This document shows, piece after piece, positions 32,773 to 41,308 of a DNA stretch of 64,000 nt. Positions within the stretch are counted from its first letter, which is position 1. Each line of letters begins with the position of its first letter. The translations under genes and the position numbers were made by a program. Source of the DNA: Natronospirillum operosum (GTDB lineage: Bacteria > Pseudomonadota > Gammaproteobacteria > Pseudomonadales > Natronospirillaceae); the NCBI RefSeq assembly GCF_004768465.1, contig NZ_SRMF01000002.1:1-64000 (forward strand), written 5' to 3'. Below the pieces are notes generated by a model, which was not told the DNA's origin, did no database searches, and saw only the letters and a list, made by a program, of their open reading frames with translations.

Positions 32773-33013
32773 CAAGAGACACCGACACGGCCTGCTCCTT
32801 GTCGGCCAGGCGCTCTTCAACGAGCTTCGCAAGCTCGTAGTCCTCGATCAGGTCCATCAGAGCCTCATAGGTCTCCGCCGGAATCAGGTAGGCAGCAGGC
32901 CGGTTGTGGTTCAGAACTGCAATGGGTGATCCACTGGCCTGCGCCAGCAGGGCGGAAGGATTTTTTTTCAATTCCGAGATACTGACGGAAAAATCTGCAT
33001 GAACCTGACGCAT
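32762..33013 (-). CDS. RelB/Phd-YefM-type antitoxin
   Basis: 83 aa from ATG 33013. N-terminal Phd/YefM DNA-binding region (FSVSISELKKNPSALLAQASGSPIAVLNHNRPAAYLIP) and an acidic C-terminal toxin-binding helix. A -10-like TATAAT (33048-33053, minus strand) and a CCAA-N3-TTGG repeat (33031-33041) precede the gene and may be its autorepressed promoter. Confidence 0.9.
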   Translation of the reverse strand: MRQVHADFSVSISELKKNPSALLAQASGSPIAVLNHNRPAAYLIPAETYEALMDLIEDYELAKLVEERLADKEQAVSVSLDDL

Positions 33014-33116
33014 GGAGCCCCCTAAAAAGGACCAATATTTGGCACTTATTATAGGTCTTTTTTGACTGCTATGCCACCCACCGAAATATGCCTTGCAAGC
33101 CAGGAAGCCCGCTGCA

Positions 33117-34277
33117 TCAAGCAGTCGACCTCGGCCCACTCAACACCGGCCTTGGCACCGGTCCGCGCAGAGCCGGCCAGAGCGCCATCAGGTAGAGCAA
33201 CCAGCCGGCACTCCAGAGGGTGGCGGCCAGCAACAGGCTGTTGGTGACCAGCCCACTTTCAAACCAGGGCGCGGGCAACAGTCGCGGGAGGGGTGACAGC
33301 AGTACCAGGGCGGCGGCGAGCAGTTGCAGGATGGAGGGCTGCAGGCCCCGCGGGGTGCGCTTCATGGCGGCGCGCAGCATGATGCCGAGGCACATGCCGC
33401 CGATGGCGCCCATGGTCAGGGCGTGGAGAACGGTGCCGGGTGGCAGGTCCAGCCAGCCCAGTCGTGTCAGGCCGAGCAGCGCCAGCCCTGTGGCGAGCCA
33501 GAGCCAGGCAGCATGCAGCATCCACAGTGCCGGGGCCCGGCCGATGCGCCAGGGTGTCCAGCCGACCCAGCGCAGCATCTGCAAAAGGCCGGTGGCCAGC
33601 AGCAGGCTGCCCGTCCAGTGCGCAGGCCAACCGAGACCCTGCATCAACAGCACAATACCCATCAAGCCTACCGATAGACGCTGCAGCCAGTCGGGTGCAA
33701 TGATCCGATCCGGGTGCCCCAGATGCTGCAGTCCGGTGCGGGTAAAGGCAGGCACGGCTCGGCCACCCACCAGAATCAGCAACAGGGCCAGAAACAATGC
33801 GGCCCATTCGCCGGCATCCCCGATCCAGCCAGTATTGTGCCAGTTCAACAGCAGCCAGCACTCGGCCATACCCGGCCCCAGCGGCGCCAGCGCCAACCAA
33901 ACCGGCCGCCAGATACGGGCCTGCCACAGGCGGCGTAGCAGAAACAGCGTCAGCAGGCCGTGAAAGGCCAGCCCCGGCGTCAGCAGGATGAACAGGGGCG
34001 GTTCCGGCAGCAGAACCACAATGCGATCGAGGCACCACAGGCCCACCAGAGCCCAGAGCAGAACCGGCGGGCAGTCTTGCCAACCGGTCCAGCTTGGCAG
34101 CGCCGTCAGCAGGTAACCAGCCATGGCGGCACTGGCCATGCCGAACAGCAGCAGGTGCAGATGCAGCAACAGCGGCGAGCCCCAGGGCCACCACCACAGC
34201 AAGCCGCCCGCCAGTGCCGCTGCTCCGGCCAGCAGGAAGAAGGGCCGATAGGGGGCCTGTTGCAGATCATCAAGCAT
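33117..34277 (-). CDS. nnrS: NnrS family haem-copper membrane protein
   Basis: 386 aa from ATG 34277 (ATG 34310 and 34328 are in frame but lack the family start). NnrS proteins begin PYRPFFLLAG, seen here at residues 9-18. About twelve membrane helices; LHLHLLLFGMASAAMAGYLLTALP and HALTMGAIGGMCLGIMLRA carry the conserved His residues thought to bind haem and copper. NnrS relieves nitric-oxide stress. An FNR/NnrR-type box lies about 80 bp upstream (34357-34370). The gene is divergent from the decayed B12 leader. Confidence 0.9.
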   Translation of the reverse strand: MLDDLQQAPYRPFFLLAGAAALAGGLLWWWPWGSPLLLHLHLLLFGMASAAMAGYLLTALPSWTGWQDCPPVLLWALVGLWCLDRIVVLLPEPPLFILLTPGLAFHGLLTLFLLRRLWQARIWRPVWLALAPLGPGMAECWLLLNWHNTGWIGDAGEWAALFLALLLILVGGRAVPAFTRTGLQHLGHPDRIIAPDWLQRLSVGLMGIVLLMQGLGWPAHWTGSLLLATGLLQMLRWVGWTPWRIGRAPALWMLHAAWLWLATGLALLGLTRLGWLDLPPGTVLHALTMGAIGGMCLGIMLRAAMKRTPRGLQPSILQLLAAALVLLSPLPRLLPAPWFESGLVTNSLLLAATLWSAGWLLYLMALWPALRGPVPRPVLSGPRSTA

Positions 34278-34337
34278 GGCAGCGCCAACCTGGGCCAGAG
34301 TGAGCAACATTCTGGCCTGTGTCAGCACTCACGCGCC

Positions 34338-34470
34338 AGCGCCATCCCGCCTGACCATGACCCGGGTCAATCGACTGTCTGAATGTTGCGTTCGGACAGG
34401 TGCCCCGCCGCCTTCCGTAACAAGGGGATAATCGGGAAGTCCGGCAAGCTGACACGGCGATTCCCGCGCT
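34338..34470 (+). repeat. Decayed copy 1 of the nnrS/cobalamin leader
   Basis: This stretch matches the intact leader near 39138-39330: GCGCCATCCCGCCTGACC, the ATGACCCGGGTCAA box, the GTTCGGACA element (34390), then CAGGTGCC and GGGGATAATCGGGAAG. About 70 bp between GTTCGGAC and AGGTGCC are deleted, and everything after GGGAAG (CCCCCGC, GCCACTGG, GGGAAGGC) is gone. No cobalamin-binding core remains. Confidence 0.75.
34357..34370. promoter_or_regulatory. FNR/NnrR-type box upstream of nnrS
   Basis: ATGACCCGGGTCAA, i.e. TTGAC-CCGG-GTCAT on the nnrS strand, close to the TTGAY-N4-RTCAA box of FNR/DNR/NnrR regulators. Its centre lies about 86 bp before the nnrS start, where an activator at -41.5 would fit. 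Confidence 0.6.
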
Positions 34471-34527
34471 GACTACGCCAGCGCCAGTTGCGGCATCGCC
34501 GATGCGACGAGCCGATCCTGGCCATTG

Positions 34528-36018
34528 TCATGTATCCACGACCACTTTCTGGTAAGCGCGTTCCAGCGCATCGAATACCTCCTCCGGAACCCGGTACCGG
34601 TACTGCTTGCGTCGATGCCCGGACACGCGCCCATTTTGATCCAGACAAAACATGACCAATCTGGACAGATCGGCATTCGGCACATCATAAGCCCGGTCAA
34701 TACGGCGAAAGATCTCGTCATACCGAGTCAGGAAAAGCGTCTCCGCCTTCAGATGCTGCTCAATGGCTTGTTCGGTGGCGCGTGCCATAAACTCGGCGCA
34801 AGCCGTACCGTCCCAATAACGATAAAGTGCATCATGCCCCTTGAAGTCGAACTGGAACTGGTTCTCGTCAAAAAAGGTCACATCCCAGTAAGCGCGGCTG
34901 GGCTCCGAGAATTGCTGCAGCACACTCAAGTAATCCGACTCGTTCTGACGCAAGACGATTGAGACGGGGAGCACCAGGCCGTTTTTCAGAGCGCCACACT
35001 GACACAGAACCTGATGAAACAGGAATCGGGACAGGCGACCATTGCCATCCATGAACGGATGCACAAACACAAAACCGAAAGACACGACACTGGCCAGAAC
35101 CAACGGCTCCACTTCCATCGCTGGCTGGTTGGCCAGGGCCATCAACTGGTCCATCAGCGACCGTGACAATTCCGGGCCGGGAGGCACGTAAGTGACCCCC
35201 AGTGCTCCGCGCAGTCCATTGCTCAGGTAGTTCTGCTCGGTTCTGAACGAAGCTGCCTGCGCGAAAGGATTGCTGATCACTGCATTCTGCAGTTCTACCA
35301 GATACTCCTCATCGAGCTTGCGGGAGCTATGGGCCTGTTTGAGCAGGCTGACAAATCGACTGGCCTTGTCTTCCGATGGCGCCTCGTTCTCGATGGCGTA
35401 AGAATCCCGGGTTTCGTGCAGATAGGCCCAGGCCAGGGTGCGATTGAGAATGTCTTTTGGCAGAGAGTCTGTAAACTCTGCGGCTTTCTCCAGCAAGCTT
35501 TTGTCCAGCAAAGCTTGTAATGTATCGGTGCGTCGCACGGTTACACAGTAATCCAGAGATCCTAGGCCATTGAAGATGATGCGCCAGCGCGCGTTCTTTT
35601 CACCGTCACCCGTAATATATTGCTCGGGATTGAACAGTGGGATATAGGACTGTCTGATGTGATCTGTGGCACGCTGGATGGTCTGCCCGGCAAAAAATTC
35701 CCACAAATAACAGGCTTTGCGCAGGTATTGACTGTTCGGAGAGGCATCGAAGGCCTGCCGTATGTCGGCTTCCGGAATCTTCGGCAGGATCTGGGCCAAT
35801 ACTTGAAGGTTGATGCCTTCGTGCTTGATGGCAAACAAGACCTGGCCGAGCAAGTCTTCAGGTGCCGGAGCCATTTTGGCGGGCACTGCAATGGTATCGC
35901 CGATCCATTCCTTGCGGGTAACCGAGCGTACCTCCGCTGTCACTGCAGGCGGTATGGCGGCGATACCGTGATGGCTGATAAGCTGCGTATAGCCCACAGG
36001 CTGCATACCTGAACCCAT
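34528..36018 (-). CDS. Fic-domain AMP-transferase-like protein
   Basis: 496 aa from ATG 36018, behind CAGGAAATCAAA. The Fic core HPFMDGNGRLSR (His at about 320) is complete. An inhibitory motif of the S/T-x3-E-N type, SYAIEN, lies upstream at about 206-211, so the enzyme should be class II and self-inhibited. N-terminal region (about 35-140) is a DUF4172-like helical part; the C-terminal 90 residues form a winged helix (LSRLVMFCLDQNGRVSGHRRKQYRYRVPEEVFDAL). Fic enzymes attach AMP or other nucleotides to proteins. No separate antitoxin gene is needed or seen. Confidence 0.88.
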   Translation of the reverse strand: MGSGMQPVGYTQLISHHGIAAIPPAVTAEVRSVTRKEWIGDTIAVPAKMAPAPEDLLGQVLFAIKHEGINLQVLAQILPKIPEADIRQAFDASPNSQYLRKACYLWEFFAGQTIQRATDHIRQSYIPLFNPEQYITGDGEKNARWRIIFNGLGSLDYCVTVRRTDTLQALLDKSLLEKAAEFTDSLPKDILNRTLAWAYLHETRDSYAIENEAPSEDKASRFVSLLKQAHSSRKLDEEYLVELQNAVISNPFAQAASFRTEQNYLSNGLRGALGVTYVPPGPELSRSLMDQLMALANQPAMEVEPLVLASVVSFGFVFVHPFMDGNGRLSRFLFHQVLCQCGALKNGLVLPVSIVLRQNESDYLSVLQQFSEPSRAYWDVTFFDENQFQFDFKGHDALYRYWDGTACAEFMARATEQAIEQHLKAETLFLTRYDEIFRRIDRAYDVPNADLSRLVMFCLDQNGRVSGHRRKQYRYRVPEEVFDALERAYQKVVVDT

Positions 36019-36057
36019 TTTGATTTCCTGCACTTAATTTTATACAGCAAGCCCACC

Positions 36058-36097
36058 TTTTTTACACTATTATCCGGTTTAAAGATATTTTTTACAC
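36058..36097. repeat. Direct repeats TTTTTTACAC upstream of the Fic gene
   Basis: TTTTTTACAC occurs exactly at 36058-36067 and 36088-36097, 30 bp apart (about three helical turns), in the Fic promoter region. A -10-like TATAAAAT lies between the first repeat and the gene. Candidate operator, possibly for the Fic winged helix. Confidence 0.4.
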
Positions 36098-36146
36098 GCA
36101 CCTGTAGTACGTTCGCAAGCCGTTTACCCTGAAATACGATCTACTC

Positions 36147-36259
36147 TGGGCCCACTCAACACCAGTCTGGGCACTGGTCCGCGCGATGCCGGCCAGTGCC
36201 GCTGCTCCGGCCAGCAGGAAGAAGGGTCGATAGGGGGCCGGTTGCAGAGTATGAAGCAT
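36147..36259 (-). pseudogene. nnrS remnant with central deletion
   Basis: The first ~65 bases of nnrS (ATG at 36259, then codons for L-H-T-L-Q-P-A-P-Y-R-P-F-F-L-L-A) are joined, out of frame, to its last ~50 bases (...GGACCAGTGCCCAGACTGG...). The junction is a CTGGCCGG-type short homology present at both places in the complete gene at 33117-34277. About 1 kb is missing. This is a second copy of nnrS, not a readthrough of the first. Confidence 0.85.
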
Positions 36260-36378
36260 CGGGTGTGTTTTGCCTTACAGCGACATGCAAGGGGCGGAGT
36301 TGACACTCAAGCCACATTTGGACAAACTAAAGCCAAATGGATTGGGCAGTCCCGGTCGGCGTCTATACCTCGGTGGTT

Positions 36379-37280
36379 TCATCGGGGTTTTTCGCTTTTT
36401 GGGGAAGGAAAAATTTTCATACCCATGCCTTCATAGCCAATCCCGACGCTTTCTCGGCCTCCTTCGCAGTAGAATTTTTTCCTTAGAACATCAAAGGCTC
36501 TGTTGGGTTGATCCGGTCTTAATGTCTTCAACCCGATCGGTCTCGCTACCAGATCAGCGAGCTGAAGACCTGATGACATCACTTTCTTGTCCGCAGCCAG
36601 AATCTCGAAAGGCAATGGTTTTCCCAATCGATTGTTACCATCACATATTCGACGAAACTCAAGCTCCAGTTCCTTGTCTTCTTTTTCGCCTCTTCGCTCC
36701 ACCACGATATGCGTTTTCTTCTCGGACTGCTGTTTTTCTGCGAGGAACTCGTGCAGCGTCTCCATGCAGAAGCCAAGTGCAATGTGATAGGCATTGTCGT
36801 CTATGTCTTGTCGCTTCAAAGCACGTTTATCAATTGTGGTACTGATCAGAATAAAATTACTGAACTCAATTATCTGAGTCAGCTCTTCCATAAACTGAGT
36901 CTGATGATTCCTTGACTTGAAGATGTTGAACAGCCGGTGCGCCGTCTTATCTCATTCTCGTGCAGTACCACCTGATCATGACCAAAATGGTTGAACTTGA
37001 ACTTCTCAAGTGCCGGAACTATCACTTCACTGTAGTGCCGTTTGTGGAACACACAGAAGGCCAGGGCGAATACCGGATAGCTTTCATCCACACTTTGCAA
37101 ATTATGGTCACCACTTTCGTCGACATAGACGATATATTTTGAAAATTCCGACTCTGGTGTCTTGCGGCCGGGCCTATGGCTTTGGACCTTTTTCAGGTTT
37201 TCCTTGTCAAACTCGAATAATGAGAGCTGCCCTGATTCCCTTTTTCCTTCCGATGTTTTTACCATAGTCAGAATATCCAT
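36379..37280 (-). pseudogene. DUF3800 protein gene broken by one frameshift
   Basis: Two frames together make one DUF3800 protein. The first (37280-36879) has the family opening YIVYVDESGDHNL and VFALAFCVFHKRHYSEVIVPAL; it then shifts after HENEIRRRTG. The second (36891-36379) continues with MEELTQIIEFSNFILISTTIDK, HIVVERRGEKEDKELELEFRRICDG and LQLADLVARPIG. Upstream of ATG 36891 the second frame reads LFNIFKSRNHQTQF, so the natural protein runs across. The loss of one C in GGC(C)TGTTC, near 36944, would explain it. DUF3800 proteins have an RNase H-like fold and are common in mobile and defence regions. A sequencing error cannot be excluded. Confidence 0.8.
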
Positions 37281-37366
37281 CCGTGCTGCAAATGCTCTGC
37301 TTGCGCCTGATTCTTTTTAACATGAACGGACTGGCAGAAAAACGAACTTCACGTTCAGCATGCCGT

Positions 37367-37530
37367 GTTCGGACACGTCCAATTGTACAGAGGTTCATTA
37401 GACCGTACTCCCGCATGAGTTACGATGATCAGATCATTGAGCAGGTGCCCCGCCGTCGTCTGTGGGAGCGGGGAACTCGGGAAGTATGGTAAGGTCGCCT
37501 CGCCGAATTCATCGCAGACCCCGCATGATA
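37367..37530 (+). repeat. Decayed copy 2 of the cobalamin leader
   Basis: From GTTCGGACACGTCC (37367) through TACAGAGGTTC, CCGCATGAGTTACGATGA and CAGGTGCC, this runs in step with 39192-39275. It then keeps GGAACTCGGGAAGTATGGT and a changed ATCGCAGACCCCGCATGATAG in place of the ATCGCTGCCCCCGCATCGGTAA element. The GCCACTGG and GGGAAGGC blocks are missing. It probably no longer senses cobalamin. It stands before the small frame at 37525 and the DUF6880 gene. Confidence 0.75.
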
Positions 37531-37668
37531 GTCAAGTGGAGAGAGGGCGTGCCGATCATTCTTACCGAATCCGAACAATTGTCGAGCACACGGCCAGACT
37601 ATCAGATGATTGGGAAAGAACTGCAATTCACCATTTATGCAGCCCAGAAGGAAACCTACCGGTCATGA
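37525..37668 (+). CDS. Possible 47-residue protein overlapping the DUF6880 gene start
   Basis: The frame starts at ATG 37525, in the altered riboswitch element, and ends with a TGA that overlaps the DUF6880 start codon as ATGA (37665-37668). Such 4-nt overlaps are typical of coupled genes. The product (MIVKWREGVPIILTESEQLS...) is unrecognised; no strong ribosome-binding site is seen. It may be a coincidence of the leader sequence. Confidence 0.3.
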   Translation: MIVKWREGVPIILTESEQLSSTRPDYQMIGKELQFTIYAAQKETYRS

Positions 37669-39068
37669 CATTCGAGAAGCAGGTCAGCAAGCTGACTAAA
37701 AAGGAACTGATTCAGTTATTGCAATCCGTCTATGGTGTTGAGCACTCTGTCGATGCCATCATTGACCGCTACCTGGCTGCCGACACCTCTTCCGGGCGCG
37801 GTACTCAGGCGTTGGAAAAAACGCTGACCAAGCAACTGCATGAACTCGTTTATAATGACAACTTTTATGGCTACCACGGCTGCTTCGACTTCAGTGAACG
37901 GCTCGCGTCAGTGCTCTCTGCCATTGACACTGCCTTGCGCCCACAGGCCCCCGTGGCGGCCCTGCAGCTGACGGAAGACTTCCTGAATATGGCCGAGGAA
38001 GCGTTTCAGCGGGTAGACGATTCCGATGGTCACTTGGGCGACCTGTTTCGAGAAGCCGCTGATCTGTGGCTGAACATCGCCGAAGAGGTACGCGCTGAGG
38101 CGCCGGAAGCAGAGGACTGGCCGGGAAAAGTCCTGCATTTCTTTGACCATAATGATTACGGTGTGTTGGACGAACTCATTCCCCACAGCGCCGGCTTGCT
38201 GACGGAGCAGGAACTGCGACAACTGGCGGACCGATTCAAGGCCAATGCCCAACACGCATTGGCCAATCCAACGCAGCAGGACCATTACAATCACGCCGCC
38301 GCACACGCCTGCATCGGCCTGAAATCCGTTGCTGAAGCGCTGCGGGATATCTCGCTGTACGAGCAGGGTACCTTGCTGACCAGTCCGGACCCCAACCCCA
38401 TACAACTGGAGCACCTCATAGCATACGCACTGGCGATAAACGAGCTGGAGCGTGCCGAGTTCTGGCTGGACAAACTCAAGCACTCAAGCCGGCCGCAGCG
38501 ATATCAGCCTCTGCGTCACCAGTGGCTGCGCCAGAAAGGCGACCTCGAACAACTCAAACGCGAACTGCTGAGCGATTTCACAAAGCTCCCCCAGGTGGGC
38601 ACCCTAACCGAGCTGTGGGAGTTGGCCAACAAACACGAAAAAGCGCAGCTCAAAGAGCAAGTGAATAACCTGCCCGTCGACACCAGCGCGCCCGGCCGGC
38701 TGGTCAATGTACTGCTGTTCATGGGCAACCTGCAACGGGCGGAATCTGTGGTGCTGTCACAAGCTGAGAACCTGACCTCTGTGCCCTACCCAACCCTGCT
38801 GAACTGGATAGACACCTTTGCGGAGCACGGTCAACTGCTCGCTCAGGTAGTATGCTACCGAGCCTTGCTGGATGACCTGCTGGAGCGCAAATACAGTCGC
38901 GCCTATCACCACGGCGCCCAGTATTTCAAGAGACTGCTGGCACTCGACAAGAAGATTACCGACTATCAGGGCCTGGACAATGCACAAACCTATATCAGGA
39001 AGCTGCAGACAGAACACTGGCGCAAACGTTCGTTCTGGTCCCAGGCAGGGCACCCAAACAAGCCCTAA
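37665..39068 (+). CDS. DUF6880 family protein
   Basis: 467 aa from ATG 37665, after AGAAGGAAACC. The block VLSAIDTALRP...AFQRVDDSDGHLGDLFREAADLW followed by FFDHNDYGVLDELIPHSAGLL is the DUF6880 signature. The rest is all alpha-helical and looks like TPR-type repeats (LAYALAINELERAEFWLDKLKHSSRPQRYQPLR). No enzymatic motif. Soluble, acidic. It lies behind the decayed leader copy 2 and before the intact riboswitch, alone on the plus strand. Function unknown. Confidence 0.75.
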   Translation: MTFEKQVSKLTKKELIQLLQSVYGVEHSVDAIIDRYLAADTSSGRGTQALEKTLTKQLHELVYNDNFYGYHGCFDFSERLASVLSAIDTALRPQAPVAALQLTEDFLNMAEEAFQRVDDSDGHLGDLFREAADLWLNIAEEVRAEAPEAEDWPGKVLHFFDHNDYGVLDELIPHSAGLLTEQELRQLADRFKANAQHALANPTQQDHYNHAAAHACIGLKSVAEALRDISLYEQGTLLTSPDPNPIQLEHLIAYALAINELERAEFWLDKLKHSSRPQRYQPLRHQWLRQKGDLEQLKRELLSDFTKLPQVGTLTELWELANKHEKAQLKEQVNNLPVDTSAPGRLVNVLLFMGNLQRAESVVLSQAENLTSVPYPTLLNWIDTFAEHGQLLAQVVCYRALLDDLLERKYSRAYHHGAQYFKRLLALDKKITDYQGLDNAQTYIRKLQTEHWRKRSFWSQAGHPNKP

Positions 39069-39137
39069 TGTCGTCGGTAAATATCCCACCGAATGAAACT
39101 GCTCGACGAGTCCCAGCGTCGTCACACAAGCCGCCAG

Positions 39138-39263
39138 ACGGTGCCATTCCGCCTTACCATGACCCGGGTCAATCGGTTGCCGGAATGTCGCGTTCGGACA
39201 CGTCCGATTGTACAGAGGTTCTTTGACTGGACCCCCGCATGAGTTACGATGACGGGATCATCG
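39138..39263 (+). repeat. Leader copy 3, upstream part with FNR-type box
   Basis: Matches copy 1 at 34338-34400 (GTGCCATTCCGCCTTACC and the ATGACCCGGGTCAA box at 39159-39172) and copy 2 at 37367-37450 (from GTTCGGACACGTCC at 39192). The FNR-type box has no nnrS beside it here, so it is a relic of the duplicated region or may touch cob-operon expression. Confidence 0.75.
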
Positions 39264-39448
39264 AACAGGTGCTCCGGAGCCAACTCGGCAATGGAGATAA
39301 TCGGGAAGTATGGTGAGGCCGCAAGGCCGATTCCATCGCTGCCCCCGCATCGGTAATGGACAGCTACCGATCTTCTGCACTCGCCACTGGCCTTCGGGCT
39401 GGGAAGGCGCAGAAGGTCGAGTCCGAGCCCGAAGACCGGCCTGCTCGA
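39264..39448 (+). promoter_or_regulatory. Cobalamin riboswitch of the chlID-cobO-cobB-cobW-cobN operon
   Basis: Conserved elements in order: CAGGTGC, GGAGATAATCGGGAAG, TGGTGAGGCC, ATCGCTGCCCCCGCAT..GGTAA, CGCCACTGG, GGGAAGGCGCAGAAGG and GAGCCCGAAGACCGGCCTG. All core pieces of an AdoCbl aptamer are present. About 80 bases separate it from the chlID start. It is expected to shut the operon when coenzyme B12 is plentiful. Confidence 0.94.
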
Positions 39449-39529
39449 ACACCCACATTCACACAGGGTACGGCGGGTACTCGAGGGTTTCAGTATGACG
39501 TGTTTCAAGCCTGCGCTGCAGGTGCTGTC

Positions 39530-41308
39530 ATGAGCACCCAACAGCGTCCGGACTATCCCTTCTCGGCTGTGGTCGGGCAAGGCGGTCTGAAGACTGCCCT
39601 GATTCTGAATGCCATCAATCCGCGCATTGGCGGGCTGCTGATCAGCGGGCCGCGTGGCAGTGCCAAATCCACCCTGGCGCGGGGTCTGGCCGATATTCTG
39701 CCGGCGGCGGATGATGGCGCCACACCACCGTTCGTCAATCTGCCGCTGGGCACCACCGAAGATCGCCTGCTGGGCACGCTGGATCTTGAGCGTGCGCTCA
39801 ATGACCAGGCCGTGACCTTTCATCCCGGCCTGCTGGCCCGCGCCCATGGCGGTGTGCTCTATGTGGACGAGGTCAATCTGCTGCCCGATGCACTGGTAGA
39901 CCTGCTGCTGGACACCACGGCACGCGGCATCAATGTGGTCGAGCGTGACGGCATCAGCCACAGCCACGAGGCCCGCTTTATTCTGATCGGCACCATGAAC
40001 CCGGATGAAGGCGACCTGCGCCCGCAACTGCTGGACCGCTTTGGTCTGATGGTGCAGATGCAGGGCGAGCATGCGGTGGCCGAGCGGGTGGCCATAGTGC
40101 GCCAGCGCGAGGCCTACGAACGTGACCCGGCGGCCTTTGTGGCGCAGCAGACGGCCGAGCAACAGGCGCTGCGCACCCGCATTGAACAGGCACGCACGCT
40201 GCTGGCGGATGTCACCGCCAGTGATGCCCTCTATACCCGCATTGCCGAGTGCTGTCTGGAAGCCGGGGTGGAAGGCGTACGGGCCGATGTGATCTGGCTG
40301 CAGGCGGCGCTGGCTTATGCCGCCTGGCAGGGCCGCACCCGGGTGGAGGGCGCCGACCTCGACGCCGTAGCTCCCTGGGTGCTGGCCCACCGTCAGCGCC
40401 ATGACAGCCCCTCGTCTTCCGAACCGCCGGCCGGCCCGCCCGATGCGAACAATTCATCCGGTGCCGACAAACCACCCGAACCGCCGCAGAGCCGGTCCGG
40501 CTCGGGTCGCTCCGGCCAGCCCCAGGGCGAATCCAACGACTCTGCGCCATCAGGCACCGGCGACAACCCCTGGGGCGCCATGCCGCCGCAGCACCAGACT
40601 GCGGTCGAGCCGGCGCAGCTCAGCGCACCGGATCGCCCGCCGGCACAGCAGCGTCAGACTGACACCTGGAGCGGCACGGCTGGCAGCCAGCGCGGCCAAA
40701 CCGGCCCGGGCCCGCATTGCGGGCAGCACACCACCGACCGGCCGGACTGGTTCGCCACCCTGGTGGCCAACGGCGGCCAGTGGCCGCCGCGCCAGTGGCG
40801 GTTCCGGCCGCGTCGCACCAGCCAGCCCTGGCTGCATCTGATTCTGATCGATACCTCCGGCTCGACACTCAAGCAGCAACTGTTCGGCCGCGCCAAGGGG
40901 CTGGTGGCGCAACTGGCGCAGCAGGCCTATCGGGCCCGTGAACAGTTCGCCGTGCTGGGCTTCGGCAATGATCAGGTGCAGGAACTGCTGCCACGCCGGC
41001 GGGCACCGAAAACCATCACTCGCCAACTGGATCAGTGGACCGGCGGTGGTGGCACCCCGCTGCGCCAGGCGCTGGAGCAGGCCGCCACCCGGCTGCGCCA
41101 GTGGCAGCAGCGCGAACCGGGCCTGCATATCCGCACCTGGATCATTACCGACGGGCGCACCCGCGAAACGCTCGACCATCTGCCGGCGCTGGGCGACTGC
41201 GTGGTGGTGGATGCCGAACAATCCTTTGTACGGCGAGGCCGTACCCGTGAGCTCGCCCGGGGACTGGGCGCGCACTATATGAATCTGCCTGCAACGGAGG
41301 CCACATGA
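39530..41308 (+). CDS. ChlI-ChlD fused chelatase subunit partner of CobN
   Basis: 592 aa from ATG 39530 (the frame is open to 39356 within the riboswitch). N-terminal AAA domain: GPRGSAKSTLARGL (Walker A, 40-47), GVLYVDEVNLL (Walker B) and IGTMNPDEGDLRPQLLDRFG. A Pro/Ser/Gln-rich linker (about 290-410) leads to a von Willebrand A domain with MIDAS LILIDTSGST and GGGGTPLRQAL. In Mg-chelatase these parts are separate ChlI and ChlD; here they are one protein that should replace CobS and CobT in cobaltochelatase. Overlaps cobO by 4 nt. Confidence 0.9.
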   Translation: MSTQQRPDYPFSAVVGQGGLKTALILNAINPRIGGLLISGPRGSAKSTLARGLADILPAADDGATPPFVNLPLGTTEDRLLGTLDLERALNDQAVTFHPGLLARAHGGVLYVDEVNLLPDALVDLLLDTTARGINVVERDGISHSHEARFILIGTMNPDEGDLRPQLLDRFGLMVQMQGEHAVAERVAIVRQREAYERDPAAFVAQQTAEQQALRTRIEQARTLLADVTASDALYTRIAECCLEAGVEGVRADVIWLQAALAYAAWQGRTRVEGADLDAVAPWVLAHRQRHDSPSSSEPPAGPPDANNSSGADKPPEPPQSRSGSGRSGQPQGESNDSAPSGTGDNPWGAMPPQHQTAVEPAQLSAPDRPPAQQRQTDTWSGTAGSQRGQTGPGPHCGQHTTDRPDWFATLVANGGQWPPRQWRFRPRRTSQPWLHLILIDTSGSTLKQQLFGRAKGLVAQLAQQAYRAREQFAVLGFGNDQVQELLPRRRAPKTITRQLDQWTGGGGTPLRQALEQAATRLRQWQQREPGLHIRTWIITDGRTRETLDHLPALGDCVVVDAEQSFVRRGRTRELARGLGAHYMNLPATEAT

